From assembly GCA_009782915.1 (NCBI GenBank), contig WRIC01000009.1:26154-90153 (forward strand): a stretch of 64,000 bases of DNA. The letters run 5' to 3'. The notes under the pieces were generated by a model. It did not search any database. It was not told the DNA's origin and was given only the letters and a program-made list of their open reading frames with translations. Origin of the DNA: Propionibacteriaceae bacterium. Lineage in GTDB: Bacteria > Actinomycetota > Actinomycetes > Propionibacteriales > Propionibacteriaceae. Position numbers and translations under genes: made by a program. Shown here piece by piece: positions 14,498-22,936 of this stretch (within the stretch, counting starts at the first letter, position 1; the number at the start of each line of letters is the position of its first letter).

Positions 14498-14632
14498 CGT
14501 CACCCTGCGGAGCACTGCGAGTCGCGCTAGCGCGCTCCGCAGCACAGGCTCCGCGACTCGCAGGGTCCAGAAGTCACAGCTGAATGACTGTGGAGTCTGG
14601 ATTCTGCGACTACGCGCAGAACGACTCAGGGG
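14498..14632. repeat. Family-A palindromic element, long-arm variant, ends at coaE stop
   Basis: CGTCACCCTGCGGAGCACTGCGAGTCGCGC...GACTCGCAGGGTCCAGA ... TCTGGATTCTGCGACTACGCGCAGAACGAC. Confidence 0.85.
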
Positions 14633-15289
14633 TTAGAGGTCCTCGCCGACCAGGAAGGAGGTACGCTCGTCGTTGCCACGATAATGCAGACCCTTAGCTA
14701 GGACAGTGTCCATCCACTGGTTTACTTGGGCTTCCAGGTTCTCTGCACTACCAGAACCGTCAAAGACAAAGTCAGCGGCAGCAAGGCGTACCTCATCGTC
14801 GATCTGAGCAGTAATGCGACCCCAGGCTTCCTCTTCATCCATACCACGGCCATCCACGAGACGGGCCACCCGAACCTCGGGGGAAGCATCCACCACAATC
14901 ACTGTGTCAAAAGCCTCAGGTCCAGCAACCTCCACCAGCAGAGGGATCGCATGAACCACCAGTTTGTCACCACGTTTCTCTGCAGCAATATCAATGAGTT
15001 GTCCCTCACTGATCACTCGAGGATGAATGATGTTTTCGAGCCTCTCACGAGCCTCATCATCATCACCGAAAACAAGCTTCGCCACCAGGGAACGATTGAG
15101 ACTGCCATCGGCCTCCAGAACCCTCTCACCGAAGGCCTCCACAATCTCAGCTAAACCATCAGTACCCACAGCCACCACATCACGAGCAAGAATGTCATAG
15201 TCGATGACTTCAACACCACGCAGTTCAAAGGCTCGGCTCGCCACAGATTTCCCTGCTGCAATACCTCCAGTGAGGCCAACTCTAATCAT
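14633..15289 (-). CDS. coaE: Dephospho-CoA kinase
   Basis: Start moved to MIRVGLTGGIAAGKSVAS; ORF track extends upstream to 15391. Confidence 0.93.
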   Translation of the reverse strand: MIRVGLTGGIAAGKSVASRAFELRGVEVIDYDILARDVVAVGTDGLAEIVEAFGERVLEADGSLNRSLVAKLVFGDDDEARERLENIIHPRVISEGQLIDIAAEKRGDKLVVHAIPLLVEVAGPEAFDTVIVVDASPEVRVARLVDGRGMDEEEAWGRITAQIDDEVRLAAADFVFDGSGSAENLEAQVNQWMDTVLAKGLHYRGNDERTSFLVGEDL

Positions 15290-15308
15290 GGATCCTCTTC
15301 TCGATGGA

Positions 15309-16757
15309 TTATTCCTCCCCGAGTTGCTCCTTGAACGCTTGGAGAGCCTCATCAGCAGCGAGAGTCGGTTCAGCAGGGGCATCAGCTTCACCAGTGGTGT
15401 AGGTTGCGGCGGTCATTTCCTCAACCACTGCCTCCTGGTCAGCTTCGCCGGCTTCCTGGGCCTGCTTCTTGTGGGCCTCCCACAGTTCGCGAGCCTGCTT
15501 CCACTGTTCCTCCCATGCAGCCTGCTGCTCTTCGTAACCTGGCTTCCAATCATTGGTTTCAGGATCGAAGCCCTCAGGATAGATGTAGTTACCCTCAGCA
15601 TCATAGGAGTTCGCCATGCCATAGAGGCTCGGATCGAAGTCATCAGCTACCACGTCAACACCCTCATTGGCCTGCTTCAGTGACAGCGACACGCGACGAC
15701 GCTCCAAGTCGATATCAATGATCTTGACCATGACCGCATCGTTAACAGCGACCACCTGCTCGGGGATCTCCACATGGCGTTCCGCGAGTTCGGAGACGTG
15801 AACCAAACCTTCGATACCTTCAGCGACTCGCACAAAGGCACCAAAAGGAACCAGCTTGGTGACCGTACCCGGTGCGATCTGGCCAATCTGGTTGAGACGG
15901 GCGAAAGTCTGCCACGGATCTTCCTGGGTGGCTTTCAGCGACAGGGAGACACGTTCACGATCCATCTCCACGGAGAGAACCTCGACAGTCACCTCCTGAC
16001 CGATTTCAACAACCTCCGAAGGATGATCAATGTGCTTCCAGGAGAGCTCGGAGACGTGCACCAGTCCATCAACCCCACCCAGGTCCACGAAGGCACCGAA
16101 GTTCACGATCGACGAGACGACACCCTTACGAATCTGGCCCTTGGTGAGATTATCGAGGAAGGTGGCGCGTACCTCGGACTGTGTTTGCTCCAGCCAAGCC
16201 CGACGCGACAGGACCACATTGTTGCGGTTCTTGTCGAGTTCGATGATCTTGGCTTCCAGTTCAGCATTGATGTATGGGGAGAGATCGCGTACGCGCCTCA
16301 TCTCCACCAAGGAGGCAGGAAGGAAGCCACGCAGACCGATGTCCACGATCAGACCGCCCTTGACCACCTCAATGACGCGGCCCGTGACCACCCCATCCTC
16401 GGCTTTGATTTTCTCAATGGTGCCCCAGGCGCGCTCGTACTGGGCACGCTTCTTGGACAGGATCAGTCGTCCTTCTTTGTCTTCTTTTTGCTGGACGAGT
16501 GCTTCAACAGTGTCACCAATGTTGACTTCTGCGAAGGGATCCACGTGATATTTGATGGCGAGTTCTTTGACGGGGATGACACCTTCAGTCTTGTATCCCA
16601 CATCGAGGAGAACTTCGTCTTTGTCTACCTTGACAACAATGCCGGTGACAATATCGCCATCATTGAAGCTTTTGAGTGTTGAATCGATTGCGTCGAGAAA
16701 ATCTTGGTCTGAACCGAGATCGTCAATCGCGATAGGGGCTTGCGCCGTTGAGGTCAT
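15309..16757 (-). CDS. rpsA: 30S ribosomal protein S1
   Basis: 482 aa; four S1 repeats. Confidence 0.97.
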   Translation of the reverse strand: MTSTAQAPIAIDDLGSDQDFLDAIDSTLKSFNDGDIVTGIVVKVDKDEVLLDVGYKTEGVIPVKELAIKYHVDPFAEVNIGDTVEALVQQKEDKEGRLILSKKRAQYERAWGTIEKIKAEDGVVTGRVIEVVKGGLIVDIGLRGFLPASLVEMRRVRDLSPYINAELEAKIIELDKNRNNVVLSRRAWLEQTQSEVRATFLDNLTKGQIRKGVVSSIVNFGAFVDLGGVDGLVHVSELSWKHIDHPSEVVEIGQEVTVEVLSVEMDRERVSLSLKATQEDPWQTFARLNQIGQIAPGTVTKLVPFGAFVRVAEGIEGLVHVSELAERHVEIPEQVVAVNDAVMVKIIDIDLERRRVSLSLKQANEGVDVVADDFDPSLYGMANSYDAEGNYIYPEGFDPETNDWKPGYEEQQAAWEEQWKQARELWEAHKKQAQEAGEADQEAVVEEMTAATYTTGEADAPAEPTLAADEALQAFKEQLGEE

Positions 16758-16929
16758 TGATGATGACTTTCACATATAGTATTCCAGTACGCCTGGTCGT
16801 GGCCATAAGGCACCCTATTCACTCCATGCTGGAATAGAGCCGATCAAGCGCCCACCTATCCTAGCGAGGCGTACGCCCCACAGCAAACAGCCGAGGTAAC
16901 AATCACGCAACAGTATGTCACTATTACTG

Positions 16930-18060
16930 CTAGCCGGAGGTGTCCACAGTGAAAGTGAAGAACTCTTTACCATCACTACCCACGCACCGATATTCAATCG
17001 TGGCATTCACTTTAACAAGACCCGCAAACATGTTGTTTTCTTTGATTTCTTTTGATACATCAGCTTTCAGCGCATCGCGGAACATGTTAATCGTCGCTGG
17101 AGTGAATTGGCTAGCACGATATTTGGTCAGGGTATAATTGAGCCGAACAACCCGACCCTCACGCTTTTCGGCACTATCGAATCTTATTCCTTCGGTGAAC
17201 TCGATTGGCGCGAGACGATTCATTTCTGCAACAACTTCGTCAAGGAAGGTGTCCACGAGCTTCAATGTGCTTGAGACGTTTCGGATCTTTTTGGTTGCTT
17301 CTTCTGTCGCTTCGGAGGCTTCCTGTATTTCTATGACCTGTTCTTCGAGATCAGCGAGCTTCTTTTCCATCTCGGGTACGACAAAGTTGAGCGATTCCGC
17401 TGTAGCGACAGCTTCAGTGAGCCGGTCATAGTCAGCCTCCACCACATAATCGGTGGCAACAGTGGTCTCCAGTATCTCCTTGGCTGAGGTGAGTTCTGTC
17501 TGAAGTTTCTTCTGGTTGGTATCCAATTGAGCGGCGAAATAGTTGAAATCTTCCTTCGCTTCCTCCATGGCCATCTGGTAGGGCCGCACCAGACCAAAGA
17601 AAACACCAGCGCCAGCAAGGAGAGCTAGGACGACACCGCCAATGACAAAGATGGGCCACTTCTTCTTTTTCTTCGGTGGTGGACCCATGGGAGCACCAGG
17701 TGCACCAGGGGATCCGGGCGCATAGGGGTACGCCTGTTGGCCATAGGCGGTTGGAGGTTGAGGGATGCCGGTGGGTGCACCCATGGGTGCTACGGGTGGT
17801 TGGGGCATGCCCGACTGCGGGATGCCCGGTTGTGCAGGACCGGGTTGGGGAATGCCCGGTTGTGGAATCCCAGGCTGTGGCATACCGGGTTGGGGAATGC
17901 CCGGTTGTGGCTGTCCAGTGGTGGTGTTGACACCCTCAGGTGGTATCTGAGATGGAGTAACTTCGGTGGTGGGAACCTCGGGTGTGGGAGTCGAGAATGA
18001 CTCTTGATTCATGGGTTCCTGGGTGTCAGCAGTGAGGTCTTCATTGTTCTCCGTGGCCAT
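16930..18060 (-). CDS. Proline-rich (PQPG(I/M) repeat) single-TM protein with coiled-coil extracytoplasmic domain, function unknown
   Basis: MATENNEDL start; GIPQPGMPQPGIPQPG tandem repeat, PKKKKKWPIFVIGGVVLALLAGAGVFFGL TM segment. Confidence 0.75.
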   Translation of the reverse strand: MATENNEDLTADTQEPMNQESFSTPTPEVPTTEVTPSQIPPEGVNTTTGQPQPGIPQPGMPQPGIPQPGIPQPGPAQPGIPQSGMPQPPVAPMGAPTGIPQPPTAYGQQAYPYAPGSPGAPGAPMGPPPKKKKKWPIFVIGGVVLALLAGAGVFFGLVRPYQMAMEEAKEDFNYFAAQLDTNQKKLQTELTSAKEILETTVATDYVVEADYDRLTEAVATAESLNFVVPEMEKKLADLEEQVIEIQEASEATEEATKKIRNVSSTLKLVDTFLDEVVAEMNRLAPIEFTEGIRFDSAEKREGRVVRLNYTLTKYRASQFTPATINMFRDALKADVSKEIKENNMFAGLVKVNATIEYRCVGSDGKEFFTFTVDTSG

Positions 18061-18133
18061 GGTCCGCCCCTCGTCGATACGTTTTCCCCATTCTATCAGC
18101 CCGCGACAGGTGCTCGTGTGCCCATCAACCAAA

Positions 18134-18504
18134 CGTCATTCCGCGCAAAGTCGCGGAATCCAGACTGTATAGTCCAACAAACTGTGGATTCTGGACCCTG
18201 CGACTTCGCGCAGGGAGACGGGGGTAACGTCATTCCGCGCGAAGTCGCGGAATCCAGACTGTATAGTCCAACAACTGTGGATTCTGGACCCTGCGACTTC
18301 GCGCAGGGAGACGGGGGCAACGTCATTCCGCGCGAAGTCGCGGAATCCAGACCGTACGTCCAACAACTGTGGATTCTGGACCCTGCGACTTCGCGCAGGG
18401 AGACGGGGGTAACGTCATTCCGCGCGAAGTCGCGGAATCCAGACTGTACGTCCAACAAACTGTGGATTCTGGACCCTGCGACGTTCGCGCAGGGAGACGG
18501 GGGT
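18134..18504. repeat. Four tandem copies of the family-A element (period 92-94 bp)
   Basis: Units starting CGTCATTCCGCGC(G/A)AAGTCGCGGAATCCAGA at 18134, 18228, 18321 and 18413, each followed by TCTGGACCCTGCGACTTCGCGCAGGGAGACGGGG (fourth copy has a one-base insertion). Confidence 0.95.
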
Positions 18505-18564
18505 GGGGAGTTGTCCAAAAGGAGACGCGGTGGCGCACCGTGGGACTCTGTGCCTGTCGGCTGG

Positions 18565-21219
18565 CTAGTGGGCGGCTTGGGCCCAGGTGGGGCCGACACC
18601 GATGGAGACATCGAGCGGAACACTGAGCTGGACAGCATTGCCCATTTCTGCGCGTACTATCTCTTCCAAGGATTCCTGTTCACCAGGGGCGACCTCGAAG
18701 ATCAACTCATCGTGGACCTGCAGGAGCATCCGTGAAGCAAGTCCAGTTGCCTTCAGTCGGGCATCCAGTTTCAACATCGCCAGTTTGATGATATCGGCTG
18801 CTGTTCCTTGAATGGGGGCGTTGAGGGCCATACGCTCAGCCATCTCCCTCATCGTACGATTCGTTGAATCCAAGTCGGGAAGGTAGCGCCTCCTGCCGAG
18901 GATTGTTTCGGTGTAACCGCGCTGGCGAGCCAGCTGAACCTCCGATTGGAGATAGTCACGAACACGACCAAACTTGTCGAAGAAATCCTCCATGAGTCGA
19001 CTAGCTTCCGCCACCGAAATCTTGAGCTGATTCGATAACCCGAAGGCACTCAACCCGTAGGCCAACCCATAGTTGACTGCTTTGACCCGGCTGCGCTGCT
19101 CACTAGTGACCTCGGATGTTTCCAGACCGAAAACATGACCAGCCATCACCGTGTGAAAATCCTGCCCCGAATTGAAAGCCTCAACAAGCTGCTCATCACC
19201 AGAGACGTGAGCCATGATTCTCATCTCAATCTGGGAATAGTCGGCAGTCAAGAGCGCCTCGAACCCATCGGCCGCGATGAATCCTTCACGAATGCGAGTA
19301 CCTGTGGCTGAGCGCGCAGGAATGTTTTGCAGATTCGGGTCCTGGGAAGACAGGCGCCCAGTGGCTGCCACAGTTTGAAGATAGGTGGTGTGAATCCGAC
19401 CATCAGCTGCAGTCGCCTTGATGAGACCTTCGACGCTCTGGCGCAATTTGATCGAATCGCGATGGGCGAGGAGATGTTCAAGAAAAGGATGACCGGTGGT
19501 CGCCAAAAGATGGTCGAGGGCCTCAGCATCGGTGGTATACCCACTCTTGGTTTTGCGAGTCTTCGGCATCTTCAACTCATCAAAAAGAACCACCTGGAGC
19601 TGCTTGGGTGAGGAGAGGTTGATCTCTTGACCAATCGATTCATAGGCGAGGCGCTGCGCCTCCACCACACGATCATTGAATTGTTCACGCAGGCTGGTGA
19701 GGGTTGTGGTGTCAACCCCAACACCAGTCTTCTCCATCGCTGCCAGTACGCGGGTAAGCGGGATTTCCACATCAACGAGCAACTCGGCGCACTCTTTCGC
19801 GGCGAGCTCCTCACCCAGAGGGGCGGCAAGATCAGCGATAGTACGAGCATTGGTTCCCACTGTTGTGGCGGCAGGGTCGTCAAAAAAGTTGAAGGCCGGT
19901 TGCTCATCGGCGACCGCCGCAACGAGGGTACGGTTGAGATAGCGATCCGCTAAACTCACCAGATCGAGACTACGGCGATCAGGGTTAGCGAGATAGGCAG
20001 CGATCTGTGTATCACACACCACACCGTGAAGATCCCATCCCCGTTCCCACAAACCAATCAGTGGAGCTTTCACCTCGTGGACCACTGTAGGAATCTCCGG
20101 GTTGGCCAGCCACGACACCAGGGCACGCTCATCTTCCGGTGTGATAGCCGCCAAGTCAATCCATCCAACCGAGTCGCTGGTGGCGATCGCCAAAGATTCG
20201 ACAACCCAGGTGCCTGTCCCCCACTGCCCCTGGAATTCGATTCCTGCTTGGCTGTTTCCCTGTTGAGCAAGCCAGGCCTCCACCTCACCAGGTGCGATAG
20301 TGCTGACCTGGGTGGTGACCTCACGAGCAGGAGCCACCTCGCGTACCTCGAAAACTTCCGAAACCCTCTTGCGCAAGGCACGGAACTGAAGCAAATCAAA
20401 GAGCTGGTTGACTGCGCCCATGTCTGGTTGCCCACCAGTGAGTTCACCCACAGAAACAGGCAGATCAAGGTCACGTACCAGGGCATTGAGCCGGCGGTTT
20501 CTTTCCACCGCATCAGTGTGTTGGCGCAAAGACTCACCCGCTTTGCCGGGCACCTGGTCCGCTCGACGAATCAGATTCTCCAACCCGTCATACTCCCCCA
20601 ACCACTTGGCAGCAGTCTTGGGCCCCACCCCGGGAACACCAGGAAGATTGTCGGAGGTTTCACCGACAAGAGCAGCCAACTCTGGATAGCGCTGCGGTGG
20701 CACACCATACTTTTCTTCCACCGCTTGAGGGGTCATTTTGATGGTTTCGTTGCGCCCAGGGTAGAGAACAGTCACCGTATCGGTAATCAGTTGGAAAGTG
20801 TCACGATCACCCGAGGTGATCAGAACCTCCATGTCTTTCGATTGGGCCTGCTGTGACCACGTGGCGATGATGTCGTCGGCCTCATAGTTGTCAACCTCAA
20901 TATGTGTGATACCCAGGGCGTCCAGAAATTCTTTAATCAGTTCGACTTGACCCACAAATTCCGGCGGGGTGGCTCCCCGGTTGGCTTTATAGTCCGAATA
21001 CTTTTCGGTACGAAAGGATGTCCTGGATTTGTCGAAAGCCACACCAATGGCGGTGGGTTGCTCAGCACGGATCGTACCTAAAAGAAGTGTGGCAAAGCCA
21101 TAGATGGCATTGGTGTATTGCCCGGTACTCGTGGTGAAAGATTCGAGCGGATACCCATAGAAGGCCCGAAAAGCCAGAGAATAACCGTCAACGAGCAGGA
21201 CGCGATCTGGTTGATTCAC
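18565..21219 (-). CDS. polA: DNA polymerase I
   Basis: 884 aa; LLVDGYSLAFRAFYG 5'-3' exo start, DYSQIEMRIMAH, QVHDELIFEV motifs. Confidence 0.98.
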   Translation of the reverse strand: MNQPDRVLLVDGYSLAFRAFYGYPLESFTTSTGQYTNAIYGFATLLLGTIRAEQPTAIGVAFDKSRTSFRTEKYSDYKANRGATPPEFVGQVELIKEFLDALGITHIEVDNYEADDIIATWSQQAQSKDMEVLITSGDRDTFQLITDTVTVLYPGRNETIKMTPQAVEEKYGVPPQRYPELAALVGETSDNLPGVPGVGPKTAAKWLGEYDGLENLIRRADQVPGKAGESLRQHTDAVERNRRLNALVRDLDLPVSVGELTGGQPDMGAVNQLFDLLQFRALRKRVSEVFEVREVAPAREVTTQVSTIAPGEVEAWLAQQGNSQAGIEFQGQWGTGTWVVESLAIATSDSVGWIDLAAITPEDERALVSWLANPEIPTVVHEVKAPLIGLWERGWDLHGVVCDTQIAAYLANPDRRSLDLVSLADRYLNRTLVAAVADEQPAFNFFDDPAATTVGTNARTIADLAAPLGEELAAKECAELLVDVEIPLTRVLAAMEKTGVGVDTTTLTSLREQFNDRVVEAQRLAYESIGQEINLSSPKQLQVVLFDELKMPKTRKTKSGYTTDAEALDHLLATTGHPFLEHLLAHRDSIKLRQSVEGLIKATAADGRIHTTYLQTVAATGRLSSQDPNLQNIPARSATGTRIREGFIAADGFEALLTADYSQIEMRIMAHVSGDEQLVEAFNSGQDFHTVMAGHVFGLETSEVTSEQRSRVKAVNYGLAYGLSAFGLSNQLKISVAEASRLMEDFFDKFGRVRDYLQSEVQLARQRGYTETILGRRRYLPDLDSTNRTMREMAERMALNAPIQGTAADIIKLAMLKLDARLKATGLASRMLLQVHDELIFEVAPGEQESLEEIVRAEMGNAVQLSVPLDVSIGVGPTWAQAAH

Positions 21220-21821
21220 TCGTCACCCTTGGTGACTTTGCCATGATTGATGACACCCTGAGCTACCTCACGCATAGATTTGCGCATATCCATCGCTGTT
21301 TTCTGAATCCAGCGGAAAGCCTCGGCTTCACTGATTCCCAGCCCCTCCTGGATGAGACCCTTGGCCTGGTCAACAACCTTCCTTGAAGCGAGCCGCTCCT
21401 CCAGATCAGCGACCTCATCTTCAACAGCCATGATCTGGGCGAAACGGGCATGGGCGAGCTCAATGGCAGGTATCACATCGGAGGCGTCGAAGGGTTTGAT
21501 GACGTACGCCATCGCGCCGGCTCGAGAGGCCCGGTCAATGAGTTCGCGCTGGGAGAATGCGGTGAGAATAACAACAGGGGCGATACGCTCCTCGGTGATG
21601 GTTTCGCCAGCAGTGATTCCATCCATCTTGGGCATTTTGACATCCATGACCACAACATCGGGGCGGACTTCACGGGCCAGCGCGACAGCTTCTTCGCCAT
21701 CAGCTGCTTGACCAACAACGGTGTAACCCGAGTCTTGAAGTAGTTCCACCAGGTCCATACGGATGAGTGCCTCATCCTCAGCGACAAGAACCCTCATTGG
21801 TTCGGTGGTGATTTCTTTCAC
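21216..21821 (-). CDS. ANTAR-domain response regulator (PdtaR/Rv1626-like)
   Basis: 201 aa; receiver VLVAEDEALIRMDL...VVMDVKMPKMDG plus C-terminal ANTAR (VVDQAKGLIQEGLGISEAEAFRWIQKTAM). Confidence 0.92.
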   Translation of the reverse strand: MKEITTEPMRVLVAEDEALIRMDLVELLQDSGYTVVGQAADGEEAVALAREVRPDVVVMDVKMPKMDGITAGETITEERIAPVVILTAFSQRELIDRASRAGAMAYVIKPFDASDVIPAIELAHARFAQIMAVEDEVADLEERLASRKVVDQAKGLIQEGLGISEAEAFRWIQKTAMDMRKSMREVAQGVINHGKVTKGDE

Positions 21822-21919
21822 CTTGTCATCCTCTCATTTCGAGGTCCACGAGACAAGGGCATGAGCCATATGGCAGAATAGTTCTTCGGTTCTTGTAGAT
21901 GTTTCTTCTCACAAGAGTT

Positions 21920-22002
21920 GCCCAAGTGGCGGAATGGCAGACGCAGTCGACTCAAACTCGGCCGTCCTTACGGACGTGGGGGTTCAACTCCCCCCTTGGG
22001 CA
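21920..22002 (+). tRNA. tRNA-Leu (anticodon CAA)
   Basis: GCCCAAG/CTTGGGC acceptor; anticodon stem GTCGA/TCGGC with loop CTCAAAC; long variable arm; T-arm GGGGGTTCAACTCCCCC. Confidence 0.93.
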
Positions 22003-22315
22003 CTAGATAGTGTGTTCCACCGGCGGGGAGTGCGGATTGCGAAGCAAGACGCCAACTCCCCGAAGGCGGGACACTCCTGCGTCATTCTGCGCAAAGTCAT
22101 GGTCCCTTGGATAGTGATTGCTGCTGGGGATGTTCACAATGTCTGTGAGCATGGGATGGTGGTTGGTCGGGCAAAAAGGAGGTACGTGATCCCGTGGGCG
22201 ACCATCGACCCTGGTCGCGTTTTCGTGGTCAAGAATATGGGCCACCCGAGCATCAATGTCGGTGTCCCCCACGTACGAAACCTGTGATAATGCGCCCACA
22301 CCGTAAGATGGTGAC

Positions 22316-22936
22316 ATGCCTGCTGTCGAGCCTCAACTTTTGGAAACCAGAAAGATTCACTACGTACGTTTGGTGGTGAACTGGATTAATTTGTCTACTC
22401 CTTTTGGTTTGCTGATTTCGGTGATTGGGCGAGCGAAACTGTCGAAGGGGCCCCAGGGGTTGATTCTGGCTGATGGTTACAAGTTTTCTTTTCCGATTGC
22501 GAGTGCTTTCACGGTGGGTAATGTCATCATCACCGCATCGAATTTCACAAGGTTCACTGCCCGACTTCCGCAGGGTTTGGTTCATGAGGCCCGTCACTCA
22601 ACCCAGTGGGCTTTCTTTGGGCCACTATTTCTTCCGCTCTATACTCTGTCGATGGGTATCAGCTGGCTGTGGTCGAGAGACCGGGCAGCGTTGAACCTTT
22701 TCGAGATGCATGCAGGACTCGACGATGGGGGTTACAAGAGGTTTGTGAGAAAACCACGCAACAGCAAACGAGCTCAAGAACGTGCAAGTCTCACAGATGC
22801 CACCACGCAGCTCGCCCACAGTGGTCAGGTCGCTTCAACGCTACGTACTGAAGTTGAGACCATGACTCAGGAGCCTACTAACCCGGAATCCACTAACCCA
22901 CCGAGCACACCAGTGACAGATCATCGGTGTGATTAA
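22316..22936 (+). CDS. Conserved hypothetical membrane-associated protein with HExxH-like motif (HEARHSTQW)
   Basis: 206 aa ORF; VHEARHSTQWAFFGPLFLPLY and NLFEMHAGLDDGGY motifs; C-terminus low complexity. Confidence 0.65.
   Translation: MPAVEPQLLETRKIHYVRLVVNWINLSTPFGLLISVIGRAKLSKGPQGLILADGYKFSFPIASAFTVGNVIITASNFTRFTARLPQGLVHEARHSTQWAFFGPLFLPLYTLSMGISWLWSRDRAALNLFEMHAGLDDGGYKRFVRKPRNSKRAQERASLTDATTQLAHSGQVASTLRTEVETMTQEPTNPESTNPPSTPVTDHRCD

Noticed and set aside
18134-18504. CRISPR array
   Set aside because: The 92-94 bp units are repeats throughout, with no unique spacers of constant length and no cas genes in the window.
18004-18735. 243-aa plus-strand ORF with repeated '[25 protein letters not shown]'
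   Set aside because: It is the translation of four tandem palindromic DNA repeats plus antisense polA; no RBS or family match. The same applies to ORFs 18096-18638 (-), 57776-58111 (+) and 60420-61050 (+).
22013-22315. Protein-coding ORFs between tRNA-Leu and the 22316 gene
   Set aside because: No recognisable domain; contains a degenerate repeat arm and a GGGGAGT/ACTCCCC hairpin, better explained as tRNA 3' flank.
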